A stretch of DNA of 12,888 bases from Bacteroidales bacterium (GCA_900771035.1 CAAGML010000202.1:1-12888), one strand, 5' to 3'; shown: positions 1 through 6,615, counted from the first letter of the stretch. A program made the numbers and translations. The notes: a model not told the origin generated them from the sequence alone.

Positions 1-54
1 TCATTTGCAATTATAACACTTTTGGCTGATTTGATAATAATGTTTTGCAGGAAA

Positions 55-116
55 TTATTTACCGATTTTTTGTCGGTTTTTATTTACCGAAAATTGCGGG
101 TTCAAAGTTACCGATT
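55..116. repeat. Three TTACCGA direct repeats, about 25 bp apart
   Basis: The word TTACCGA occurs at 59-65, 84-90 and 108-114, with start-to-start spacing of 25 and 24 bp. The first two copies share a longer block, TTATTTACCGA (55-65 and 80-90); the first and third share TTACCGATT. An inverted TCGGT (73-77) lies between copies one and two, so ACCGA and TCGGT could also form a short 5-bp stem followed by a T-rich run. The spacing is a little over two helical turns, as in regulator-binding sites, but the words are short and AT-rich. Function is inferred only. Confidence 0.45.
103..110 (-). promoter_or_regulatory. Minus-strand -7 box (TAACTTTG) of a possible divergent promoter
   Basis: On the minus strand, 110 to 103 reads TAACTTTG, a full match to the Bacteroidetes -7 consensus TAnnTTTG and identical to the plus-strand box at 211-218. 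No TTTG is found 19-21 bp upstream; that position falls inside the 120-146 palindrome. A minus-strand ATG at 4-2 could open a gene that leaves the window, but this cannot be confirmed. Confidence 0.35.
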
Positions 117-119
117 ACA

Positions 120-146
120 TAAGGTGAGTTCTATAAATTCACCTTA
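120..146. promoter_or_regulatory. 27-bp palindrome, possible operator or hairpin
   Basis: TAAGGTGA (120-127) and TCACCTTA (139-146) are perfect inverted repeats. Inside them GTT and AAT extend the stem by three more pairs (one G-T wobble), leaving the loop CTATA. No T-run follows on either side, so an intrinsic terminator is unlikely. It lies between the minus-strand TAACTTTG box (103-110) and the plus-strand promoter, covering the place where the -33 element of the former should be. A dimeric regulator site is my preferred reading; an RNA hairpin in a leader is the alternative. Confidence 0.5.
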
Positions 147-186
147 AGAAGTCCATTTAACCGCAACCAAAATAAACCGGCAAAAT

Positions 187-218
187 GTTGTTGTTTTCCG
201 AAAAAATCGCTAACTTTG
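187..218 (+). promoter_or_regulatory. Bacteroidetes-type promoter of the FMN-binding gene
   Basis: The -7 box TAACTTTG is at 211-218, and GTTG at 187-190 fits the -33 element with a 20-bp spacer. Transcription should begin near 223-226. The ATG at 223 would then have no leader, so translation most likely starts downstream at 259 or 265. Confidence 0.65.
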
Positions 219-264
219 CAAAATGATTCGAATGAGGTATCTAAAAAGTAATAACACTATGATT

Positions 265-663
265 ATGAACGAAGTAATGAAATTTCTTGAGGAGTGTTCG
301 ACATACTACATTGCAACTGTGGAGAACGACCAGCCTCGCGTACGACCATTCAGTTCACTCTGCGAGTTTGAAGGGCGGCTTTACATTGAGTCGAACTATT
401 TCAAGCCATTCGCCAAGCAGGTGAAAGAAAATCCGAAGGTTGAGATATGCGCCTTTGACAACAAAAGCCGCTGGATAAGGATTGAGTGTGAGCTGGTTGA
501 CGACCGCCGTGTTGAGGCCAAGAAGGCACTGTTAGACTATATGCCAGAAATCAGGGAACTGGGTTATGACGAACACGACGAGAACATGTCGGTGTATTGG
601 ATGAAGAATGCCGTGGCAACTTTCTACAGTTATACCGATGAACCAAGGGTTGTCAGATTTTGA
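265..663 (+). CDS. Pyridoxamine 5'-phosphate oxidase-like FMN-binding protein
   Basis: A 132-residue single-domain protein of the PNPOx-like split-barrel family (general-stress-protein-26 type). The family binds FMN, and the true substrate of such small members is mostly unknown. The opening follows the family pattern: a short helix, then TYYIATVENDQPRVRPF (about residues 12-28), then strand patterns such as RLYIES and VEICAF. I start at ATG 265 because the promoter box at 211-218 places transcription start around 223-226, and MNEVMKFLEE is the usual family N-terminus; ATG 259 is equally possible, ATG 223 unlikely. The stop overlaps the 3' end of the convergent nadD by 11 bp. Cytoplasmic. It appears to be transcribed alone. 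The family call is firm, the biochemical role is not. Confidence 0.88.
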   Translation: MNEVMKFLEECSTYYIATVENDQPRVRPFSSLCEFEGRLYIESNYFKPFAKQVKENPKVEICAFDNKSRWIRIECELVDDRRVEAKKALLDYMPEIRELGYDEHDENMSVYWMKNAVATFYSYTDEPRVVRF

Positions 664-1192
664 CGGGTGTAAGTTCGTCCACCGGTTCTCCTTTTGAGAG
701 TCTCTGACGAATCTCGGTGGACGAAATGTTGAAATGCGGAGCCAGGTCAAGCCATTGCATTTGAGGAAAACGGTTACGGTCGGAGGATGTTCCCTCTCTT
801 GGATAAACGTAAATGTGCCAATTTTTTATAATATCCTGCCAGTCGCACCAACGGTCGAAGATATTGTAATTGTCCTCGCCGATAAGAATGGAAAAAGTGT
901 GCTGTGGATATTGCGCAGATAGGTGACGCAGTGTGTTAATCGTATAGTTTGGTTTGGGGAGGGAGAACTCAACATCGCAGGCTTTAAGTCCATTTTTGCC
1001 ATCTATGGCCTGACGGACGAGAGAAAGCCGCCTCTGCTCCGGCCATAAATCCGCAGGGCTTTTCAGAGGATTGTGAGGGGAGAGGACGAACCATAACTCA
1101 TCTATGTCCCCGTTGTTCAGCACATATTCGGCAAGGCGGAGATGTCCGTAATGAATGGGGTTGAACGAGCCGAAGTAAAGGAGTATTCGCAT
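653..1192 (-). CDS. nadD: Nicotinate-nucleotide adenylyltransferase
   Basis: Makes deamido-NAD from nicotinate mononucleotide and ATP in NAD biosynthesis (cytoplasm). The 179-residue product begins with the nucleotidyltransferase signature GSFNPIHYGH (residues 8-17; the HxGH part binds ATP). It has the internal SYTINTL-like segment (PNYTINTL, 81-88), a family-like LIGEDNYNIFDRW (103-115, with GED where GAD is common), and the second signature ISSTEIR (156-162). The protein stops only 17 residues after ISSTEIR, at ELTPVKI; family members I recall continue with a short tyrosine-containing tail, so the C-terminus looks about ten or more residues short. Last gene of the minus-strand operon, one base after gmk. 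Its 3' end overlaps the convergent FMN-binding gene. Confidence 0.93.
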   Translation of the reverse strand: MRILLYFGSFNPIHYGHLRLAEYVLNNGDIDELWFVLSPHNPLKSPADLWPEQRRLSLVRQAIDGKNGLKACDVEFSLPKPNYTINTLRHLSAQYPQHTFSILIGEDNYNIFDRWCDWQDIIKNWHIYVYPREGTSSDRNRFPQMQWLDLAPHFNISSTEIRQRLSKGEPVDELTPVKI

Positions 1193-1193
1193 A

Positions 1194-1757
1194 TTATTTA
1201 TTTGCCTCAGCTATTATGTCATAAACCTTTGAGACTGCGTCCTCAAGGTTGTCGTTGACGACACAATGGTCAAACTGAGGGGAAAAGCCCATCTCGAACT
1301 CGGCACGTGACAAACGCTTCTGTATCAGTTCCTCGGACTCAGTGCCACGGCTGTGCAGACGGCGGCTGAGTTCCTCGACAGAAGGAGGCATGATGAAAAT
1401 CAGCACAGCCTTGTCACCATAGAACCTCTTGATGTTCAGCGCACCTTTCACATCAATGTCAAACAGCACATTCGTGCCTTGGCGCAACAGACGCTCGACC
1501 TCGCTCTTCAACGTACCATAGAACTGGTCTTTGTAAACCTCCTCATATTCAACAAAGCAATTCTCCGCAATCTTGATGCGGAACTGTTCAGGAGTAAGAA
1601 AATAGTACTCCACCCCATCCTTCTCCTCGCCACGGGGTTTGCGACTTGTGGCAGAGATAGAAAAAGCGAAAGAGACACCACGCTTGCGCAGTTCTGAGAT
1701 TATCGTGCTTTTGCCACAGCCAGAAGGTGCTGAGAAAACTATAAGTTTTGTGTTCAT
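1194..1757 (-). CDS. gmk: Guanylate kinase
   Basis: Phosphorylates GMP to GDP with ATP, an essential step in guanine nucleotide supply. The 187-residue protein has the P-loop SAPSGCGKST (residues 9-18), where Bacteroidales enzymes carry SAPSG rather than the commoner SGPSG. The GMP-binding stretch TSRKPRGEEKDGVEYYF follows, then FDIDVKGALNIK (the LEIDVQGA motif of other species) and the lid region with RRLHSRGTE. Length is normal. ATG at 1757-1755 overlaps the ruvX stop by one base (TAATG), which suggests coupled translation; the stop is one base from the nadD start. Nothing unusual is missing. Confidence 0.96.
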   Translation of the reverse strand: MNTKLIVFSAPSGCGKSTIISELRKRGVSFAFSISATSRKPRGEEKDGVEYYFLTPEQFRIKIAENCFVEYEEVYKDQFYGTLKSEVERLLRQGTNVLFDIDVKGALNIKRFYGDKAVLIFIMPPSVEELSRRLHSRGTESEELIQKRLSRAEFEMGFSPQFDHCVVNDNLEDAVSKVYDIIAEANK

Positions 1758-2182
1758 TATCTGATGTTGTACTTAGTGGATTCAAGGTAGTACTGTAGTA
1801 TGATGGTGGCACTGATCTGGTCGATTAACGCCTTGTTGCGGCGTGCCATACGTCCAATGCCGCTGTCAATCATAGTCTGGAATGCCATCTTGCTTGTGAA
1901 ACGCTCGTCGAGTTTGACAACCTCAATGTCCGGATGTTTCTGTGTGAACTTCGCAAGAAACTTATCTATCTTAGCCGTCACAACCGCAGGTTCATTGCGT
2001 AAAGTTTTGGGATAGCCGATAACAACCTTCTCGACCTGCTCCTTGGCGAAATAATCATCCAAAAAAGTGTGAATGGTGTTTGTATCAACGGTGGTCAGCC
2101 CATTCGCAATAATTTGCAATGGGTCAGTAACCGCAATGCCAGTGCGTTTCTCGCCGAAATCTATTGCCAATATCCTTGCCAT
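1757..2182 (-). CDS. ruvX: Putative pre-16S rRNA nuclease / Holliday junction resolvase-like RuvX (YqgF)
   Basis: YqgF/RuvX family RNase H-like protein, implicated in 16S rRNA 5'-end maturation and once proposed as a Holliday junction resolvase. The 141-residue product opens with ARILAIDFGEKRTGIAV, has KVVIGYPKTLRNEP, then LDERFTS, and ends with DQISATIILQYYLE. The putative acidic metal ligands D8, E93 and D121 are all present. I use ATG 2182 because MARILAIDFG is the usual start. An in-frame GTG at 2188 (adding Met-Thr) overlaps the stop of the preceding gene and could be used instead. Downstream it overlaps gmk by one base. Confidence 0.92.
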   Translation of the reverse strand: MARILAIDFGEKRTGIAVTDPLQIIANGLTTVDTNTIHTFLDDYFAKEQVEKVVIGYPKTLRNEPAVVTAKIDKFLAKFTQKHPDIEVVKLDERFTSKMAFQTMIDSGIGRMARRNKALIDQISATIILQYYLESTKYNIR

Positions 2183-2184
2183 AG

Positions 2185-2781
2185 TCACAAAACCTTTACG
2201 TTCACACCTTTCACATCATTGAAACGGGATACGAAATTTTCCACCATATCCTGACGGATTGAGACCTCCAGAAGGCACTCCTCCAATTGTTGCTGACTGA
2301 CTATCCGTGCCTGAGTATCCTTGACGACACGCATGACATAACTCATCACGGAATAACCATATCTCACCTCTACCCTGCCCTCAATGATTCGCTCAACAAC
2401 CTGCGCATTGGCGATAGCGTCAGCGGCTGCAGTACGATAAGCGACAATCAAACCGCTTGTACCAAGCAGCACACCGCCGAAATACCTGACGACAATGACC
2501 AGGACATCAGTCAGACAGGCACTATTAATCTGACCGAGGATAGGTCTGCCGGCAGTGCCAGAAGGCTCGCTGTCATCGTTAGCCCTGAACGTATCACGCG
2601 CAGCACCAAGCATATAAGCATAGCACACATGCCTTGCGTCGTAATATCTCCTGCGATATTCGGCGACAATCGCCATCGCTTCATCGACACTCTCGACGTG
2701 ATGGACGGAAGAAAGGAACTTGCTTCCCTTATCCTTGTACAGTCCTTCAGCCGTTATGTCGATGGTTTTATATGTATCCAC
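2185..2781 (-). CDS. yigZ: YigZ / IMPACT (UPF0029) family protein
   Basis: A 198-residue protein of the YigZ/IMPACT family, related to the eukaryotic regulator of GCN2 activation; its bacterial role is poorly defined, though translation or RNA binding has been suggested. The N-terminal domain carries the family hallmarks: DARHVCYAY (48-56), NDDSEPSGTAGRPIL (68-82) and VIVVRYFGGVLLGTSGLIVAY (95-115). Residues from about 135 onward form the small C-terminal alpha/beta domain (DUF1949-like). The start is a GTG at 2781: MDTYKTI matches the family opening and the next ATG would remove the first strand. It begins 8 bp after the racemase stop. Confidence 0.93.
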   Translation of the reverse strand: MDTYKTIDITAEGLYKDKGSKFLSSVHHVESVDEAMAIVAEYRRRYYDARHVCYAYMLGAARDTFRANDDSEPSGTAGRPILGQINSACLTDVLVIVVRYFGGVLLGTSGLIVAYRTAAADAIANAQVVERIIEGRVEVRYGYSVMSYVMRVVKDTQARIVSQQQLEECLLEVSIRQDMVENFVSRFNDVKGVNVKVL

Positions 2782-2789
2782 GGAAAAAA

Positions 2790-4316
2790 TCAGTTTCGGA
2801 AATAGACCCTGCGCACCCTCGGCGAGATACCCGAAAGCACCTCGTAAGGGATGGTGCCTAACTTGTTGGCAATATTGGCAATGGAGTGCTGGTCGTCGAA
2901 AATGACGACCTTGTCGCCCACATTGACGTCCATATCAGTCACGTCAATCATCATCAAATCCATACAGATGTTTCCTATCGTCTTGACCTCCTTGCCGTTG
3001 ATATAGACCGAGCCATTGCCATTGTCCAAACGGCGGTCTATGCCGTCGGCATAACCGAGAGGCAGCAACGCAACGAGTCTGTCAGTTTCGCAAACTCCTT
3101 TGCGGCTATAACCCACCGTCTCGCCGGCAGGAACCATCTTGAGTTGCATGATGCGAGTCTGCAACGAACACACATTGCGCAGCATATCGGTGTTGCAGCA
3201 ATTATGCCCCCACAGACCAATGCCGAGACGCACCATATCAAACTGATGCTCAGAGAACCGCTCAATTCCCGCAGTGTTGAGTATATGCCGCAGAATCTTG
3301 TGACCGAAAGACGACTGAAGTTGTGCCGAAAGGCGATCGAAAAGTGATATTTGCGAAAGAGTGAACCGTTCAAAGTCGGGGTTAAACTCGTCAGCGGCAG
3401 CAAGATGGGAGAAAACCGATTTGATTTTCACGGCATTCTGGCTCTTGATGATATTAACCAGAAGGTCGAGGTCGTCAGCGACAAACCCCGCACGGTGCAT
3501 ACCCGTATCGAGTTTGATATGTATCGGGTAATCCCTCAGTCCACGGCGTTTCGCCTCATCAATGACTGTGGTTAGGAACTGGAACGAACAGACCTCCGGC
3601 TCAAGGTTGTACTTGAACATGTGAGGCAGGGCAGGAAGCATAGGGTCAAGCACAAGGATAGGAATCTTGATGCCAGCCTGACGGATCTCGACACCCTCGT
3701 TGGTGAACGCAACCGCAATATAATCAACGCCATAATGCTGCAAGGCCTGCGACACCTCGATAGAGCCTGAACCATACGCAGACGCCTTCATCATACACAT
3801 CAGCAGAGTATCCTTGGAAATCTTGCTACGAAAATGGTCAATGTTATGGAAAAGAGCGTCGAAATTGATTTCAAGCACAGTGTCATGAGCGAGTTGCCTG
3901 ATGTGGTTCAGAATGCGCTCAGGCTCATACTCCTGCGCAATCTTCACGAGGATAGCCTCATGGTGAAGGGTTTCGATAAAGCCGCTTGTCAGAAGAGCCC
4001 CGGCAGTGTCGAAAAAAAGTTTATCCCCGATGTCGAACATATCGGCATTCGCGTGAAGGTCAGGACCGAGGAAAACAATACGGTCAACGGTGTTGGTACG
4101 GATGACCTGCTGGATGTTGACATAGAACATCTCGCAAACCAAATCATTACCGTCAATGTCGGAGACTATCAAGGTACGGTGCATATTCTGGTTGGCGGAC
4201 TGCTGTTCCAGAAACCCGAGAGCATGTTTGGTCAGGGAGGTAAGATCCTGATTATGACTGTCACGGATAATCAGGCAGTCGTTTATGCCAGCTTCAACTT
4301 CGTACCTTGGTTTCAT
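2790..4316 (-). CDS. alr: Alanine racemase with an N-terminal MurF C-terminal-domain remnant
   Basis: Interconverts L- and D-alanine for peptidoglycan, using PLP. Numbering from ATG 4316 (508 residues), the racemase occupies about 145-508, the full usual length. K177 in MCMMKASAYGSGS is the PLP lysine, KLDTGMHR (268-275) carries the substrate-binding arginine, Y403 in VGYSRKG is the second catalytic base, and LGYADGIDRR and ICMDLMMIDV follow. Residues 1-145 are not part of ordinary Alr. They resemble the C-terminal ligase domain of MurF as found in Bacteroidales MurF-Alr fusions (DCLIIRDSHNQDLTSL, RTLIVSDI, and EAILVKIAQ where fusions have a KGAR-like motif). The Mur N-terminal and ATP-binding domains (about 300 residues) are absent: fabD ends 4 bp upstream. 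A GTG at 4319 is an alternative start. Confidence 0.92.
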   Translation of the reverse strand: MKPRYEVEAGINDCLIIRDSHNQDLTSLTKHALGFLEQQSANQNMHRTLIVSDIDGNDLVCEMFYVNIQQVIRTNTVDRIVFLGPDLHANADMFDIGDKLFFDTAGALLTSGFIETLHHEAILVKIAQEYEPERILNHIRQLAHDTVLEINFDALFHNIDHFRSKISKDTLLMCMMKASAYGSGSIEVSQALQHYGVDYIAVAFTNEGVEIRQAGIKIPILVLDPMLPALPHMFKYNLEPEVCSFQFLTTVIDEAKRRGLRDYPIHIKLDTGMHRAGFVADDLDLLVNIIKSQNAVKIKSVFSHLAAADEFNPDFERFTLSQISLFDRLSAQLQSSFGHKILRHILNTAGIERFSEHQFDMVRLGIGLWGHNCCNTDMLRNVCSLQTRIMQLKMVPAGETVGYSRKGVCETDRLVALLPLGYADGIDRRLDNGNGSVYINGKEVKTIGNICMDLMMIDVTDMDVNVGDKVVIFDDQHSIANIANKLGTIPYEVLSGISPRVRRVYFRN

Positions 4317-4320
4317 CACA

Positions 4321-5196
4321 TCACTCGTTCAGAGTAACCTCCTTATTGATTTTACGGATAAGTCCACGCAGCACCTCGCCAGGTCCGTACTCATAGAAAT
4401 GTGTAGCACCGTCGGCAATCATATTCTGCACAGAGGCAGTCCAACGGACAGGAGAAGTAAGCTGAGCGATGGAGTTGGCCTTAATCTCGTCTGCGACAGA
4501 GTGAGGAAGAGCATCAACATTCTGATATACAGGGCAAGCGGGATTGTGGTAGGTGGTAGCCTCGATGGCAGCAGCCAATTCGACACGCGCATCCTCCATC
4601 AGCGGTGAATGAAACGCACCACCCACGGCAAGTTTCAGAGCACGTTTTGCGCCAGCCTCCTTCATCTTGACGCAAGCCTCGTCAATAGCCTCGTTGGTGC
4701 CGGAGATAACCAACTGACCGGGACAATTGTAATTGGCAGGAACGACAATGCCGCTGATGCCACGGCAGACCTCCTCGGCAACCTCGTCAGCCAGTCCAAG
4801 GACAGCAGCCATTGTCGAAGGATTCTTCTCACAGCACTTCTGCATAGCCATTGCGCGCTTCAGCACAAGACGAAGTCCATCCTCGAAAGAGACAGCACCT
4901 GCGACTACAAGGGCGGAAAACTCGCCAAGTGAATGACCAGCCACCATATCAGGGCGAAGTTCGCCACGTGTTGTGAGGCAAGATATTACCGAATGGAGGA
5001 AAACCGCAGGTTGTGTCACTTTGGTCTGGCGGAGTTCCTCGTCGGTGCCCTCGAACATAATGTCCGTGATGCGGAAACCGAGAATATCGTTAGCCATGTC
5101 GAACATACGGCGTGCCTGCGGGTCTGCATCGTATAAATCCTTCCCCATGCCAGAGAACTGCGCCCCCTGACCAGGGAAAACGAAAGCTTTTTTCAT
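4321..5196 (-). CDS. fabD: Malonyl-CoA:acyl carrier protein transacylase
   Basis: Transfers malonyl from CoA to acyl carrier protein, supplying elongation units to type II fatty acid synthesis. The 291-residue, full-length protein begins with FVFPGQGAQFSGMG (oxyanion-hole Q11). The nucleophile S89 sits in GHSLGE, R114 fits the malonate-binding arginine, and H196 in GGAFHSPLM is the catalytic histidine; the final part has YEYGPGEVLRGLI. It begins 10 bp after the lipoprotein stop and ends 4 bp before the racemase ATG (1 bp before its GTG). Other fab genes are not in the window, so fabD stands apart from a fab cluster here. Confidence 0.96.
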   Translation of the reverse strand: MKKAFVFPGQGAQFSGMGKDLYDADPQARRMFDMANDILGFRITDIMFEGTDEELRQTKVTQPAVFLHSVISCLTTRGELRPDMVAGHSLGEFSALVVAGAVSFEDGLRLVLKRAMAMQKCCEKNPSTMAAVLGLADEVAEEVCRGISGIVVPANYNCPGQLVISGTNEAIDEACVKMKEAGAKRALKLAVGGAFHSPLMEDARVELAAAIEATTYHNPACPVYQNVDALPHSVADEIKANSIAQLTSPVRWTASVQNMIADGATHFYEYGPGEVLRGLIRKINKEVTLNE

Positions 5197-5206
5197 ACTG
5201 TTTTAA

Positions 5207-5716
5207 TCAATAATATTTAGTTGCTGTATTCACCATTTCATACTCCAGTTGATAACCATTCACATACGTAAGCATAGAAGTACGGAACTCAAGTGGCGAA
5301 GCATATTCTATGTCATAATAATATATGCTAATCGGCGCAGCGTCTTCTCCGGATGCGTTTGGATTTACGTATGTGCTTGGATTAAGATGCAGTATGATGT
5401 CGTTCTCGATTGTACCGGTAGTCTCGTAAAGCATGGCATCACCACTGCCGAACTGCATAACACCCTGGACACTGACGGTTGTATCACTGGTGGCAGTGAT
5501 GGTCAACAGGCCACTCATAGAGCCTGAGGCATCTTCGCTCAGCTCACCATCAATATAGATGTCGAAATCCACCAAGAGTTCGTAAACACCCGCAAACTTG
5601 TTCTTCACTACGGTAGGTTCATCAGGCTCAGTAGTGTTGTTGTCATCATTTTTGTCACAACCTGTGAAAGCAAAAAGCATTGCAATCATTGCAAATAGAA
5701 TAGTTCTTTTTTTCAT
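5207..5716 (-). CDS. Small lipoprotein of unknown function, probably surface exposed
   Basis: A 169-residue protein that I cannot assign to a named family. It starts with a positively charged n-region (MKKR), a hydrophobic core (residues 6-17) and a lipobox-like FTGC with the lipidated cysteine at C20. The next residues (DKNDDNN) form an acidic stretch like the Bacteroidetes lipoprotein export signal that sends lipoproteins to the outer face of the outer membrane. A Thr/Glu/Pro linker to about residue 36 follows, then a roughly 130-residue domain of alternating hydrophobic strands (GVYELLVDF, GLLTITATS, DIILHL, YQLEYEMV), suggesting a beta-barrel or calycin-like fold; that last point is inference. 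ATG 5716 is chosen because the signal peptide begins there. First gene of the fabD operon. Confidence 0.75.
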   Translation of the reverse strand: MKKRTILFAMIAMLFAFTGCDKNDDNNTTEPDEPTVVKNKFAGVYELLVDFDIYIDGELSEDASGSMSGLLTITATSDTTVSVQGVMQFGSGDAMLYETTGTIENDIILHLNPSTYVNPNASGEDAAPISIYYYDIEYASPLEFRTSMLTYVNGYQLEYEMVNTATKYY

Positions 5717-5781
5717 ACTTGATAAATTTATTGGACTGTCATAAAAGGCAGCCCGTTTGGTTATTATTACAATTTCCAATC

Positions 5782-5812
5782 AAAAAAAAAGCCAACCGCA
5801 AACCAAGCAGCT
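5782..5812 (-). terminator. Possible intrinsic terminator behind the sigma factor
   Basis: Read on the minus strand, 5812-5790 can fold into a nine-position stem (ends AGC/GCT, several G-U pairs, one mismatch, loop GUUUG) followed directly by nine T's (5790-5782). It begins 14 bases after the sigma-factor stop. The stem is weak, so the call rests mostly on the U-run. If real, the lipoprotein-fabD operon needs its own promoter, and I find no clear one between 5717 and 5781. Confidence 0.4.
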
Positions 5813-5826
5813 GACTAAGATATAAT

Positions 5827-6411
5827 TCACATCATCGCCACTTTTCCAAGTGTCTTCCTGAGATTCAGCACCGCATAGCGCATACGTCCGAGAGCGGTAT
5901 TGATGGATATTCTTTTCGATGAGGCAATGTCCTTGAAACTCTCGCCCTTGAAGTAATGGAGACTTATCACCTCACGCTGTTCGTCCGACAGCCGTGCGAC
6001 CGCTTTTTCAAGCGAAACGAACCGCTCCTCACGTTCAATCCTCTCAGCATACGAATCATCCACGATAGCCTCGCTCCTGTACAGCTGCGCCTCCTCATCT
6101 TCTATATTGCTGCACGGACACTGCGCACTCAACGACCTGTAATAGTCAAAAACCACGTTGTGTGCGACACTCATCATCCAATTCGAGAACTTGCCGCGGT
6201 GCAAATAGCGCCCGTTTTTCAGATTCAGCATGACTTTGATGTACGTATCCTGCACAAAATCGTCCGCCAAGGTCGCATTTTTCACCAATGACATGACATA
6301 CGAGCAGACACATTCGTTATAGCGAGCGTACAAAACCTCGAACGCTCTGTTGTCACCCTCTACGAACATATTAATCAACTGTTCGTCAGACAATTCAGTC
6401 ATGTTTCTCAT
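5827..6411 (-). CDS. ECF-type RNA polymerase sigma factor
   Basis: A sigma-70 family, extracytoplasmic-function group protein that redirects RNA polymerase to a specific promoter set. The 194-residue product has only regions 2 and 4. Region 2 contains DDFVQDTYIKVM (about 50-61) and KFSNWMMSVAHNVVFDYYR; region 4 contains LSDEQREVISLHYFKG, then the helix-turn-helix SFKDIASSKRISINTALGRMRYAVLNLRK. The ATG at 6411 is preceded by AGAAG and fits the family opening. ATG 6402 is possible; an upstream in-frame GTG (6438) is less likely. No anti-sigma (FecR-like) gene, TonB receptor or SusC/SusD pair is beside it, so its signal and regulon cannot be read from context. Confidence 0.93.
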   Translation of the reverse strand: MRNMTELSDEQLINMFVEGDNRAFEVLYARYNECVCSYVMSLVKNATLADDFVQDTYIKVMLNLKNGRYLHRGKFSNWMMSVAHNVVFDYYRSLSAQCPCSNIEDEEAQLYRSEAIVDDSYAERIEREERFVSLEKAVARLSDEQREVISLHYFKGESFKDIASSKRISINTALGRMRYAVLNLRKTLGKVAMM

Positions 6412-6508
6412 TACTTCTACATTTAGGATTTCCGACACTCATCCATCGGCAATCGCATTAAAGGAGTAACTTCAAATCTATAGGCGACAAAGTTTTGGTT
6501 TGACGGTG

Positions 6509-6540
6509 CAAATTTACTGATTTTATCCGATACTGCCAAA
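6509..6540 (-). promoter_or_regulatory. Promoter of the ECF sigma-factor gene
   Basis: On the minus strand TTTG (6540-6537) is followed after exactly 20 bp by TAAATTTG (6516-6509). Both elements match the Bacteroidetes housekeeping promoter. Transcription should start near 6502, giving a leader of about 90 nt to ATG 6411. The sigma gene therefore looks driven by the primary sigma factor rather than by itself. Confidence 0.7.
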
Positions 6541-6582
6541 TATTTCGCCATTATTTTTTGTGGAAAAAATCACACCTCGGAA

Positions 6583-6615
6583 TTGCGGTTTTTCCAAATT
6601 TTATTCGTACCTTTG
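6583..6615 (+). promoter_or_regulatory. Promoter of the tsaB operon
   Basis: TACCTTTG (6608-6615) matches the -7 consensus. TTG at 6583-6585 is a candidate -33 element, but at a slightly long 22-bp spacing. Transcription would begin near 6621, about 20 nt before the tsaB ATG at 6644. This excludes the longer reading that starts at ATG 6560. It is divergent from the sigma-factor promoter, the two -7 boxes being about 90 bp apart. Confidence 0.6.

Noticed and set aside
120..146. Intrinsic terminator at the left-edge palindrome
   Set aside because: No T-run follows the stem on either strand, and the stem is AT-rich.
223..264. Upstream ATG start for the FMN-binding gene
   Set aside because: The -7 box at 211-218 puts transcription start at about 223-226, leaving no leader, and the extra 14 residues do not match the family N-terminus.
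2287..2805. Plus-strand open frame of 172 codons opposite the YigZ gene
   Set aside because: Entirely antisense to a well-recognised gene; no family features, promoter or plausible start. It reflects codon bias of the true strand.
2886..3347. Plus-strand open frame of 153 codons opposite alr
   Set aside because: Lies over the catalytic half of Alr; the His/Asp-rich composition is a complement artefact.
3834..4337. Plus-strand open frame of 167 codons opposite the MurF remnant and alr
   Set aside because: Checked as a possible real gene because the opposite sequence is a remnant, but the minus-strand frame clearly continues MurF-domain and Alr similarity without a break.
5717..5781. Promoter for the lipoprotein-fabD operon at the TAAATTTA palindrome (5723-5730)
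   Set aside because: The last base differs from TAnnTTTG, no TTTG lies 19-21 bp upstream, and transcription would start at the ATG itself.
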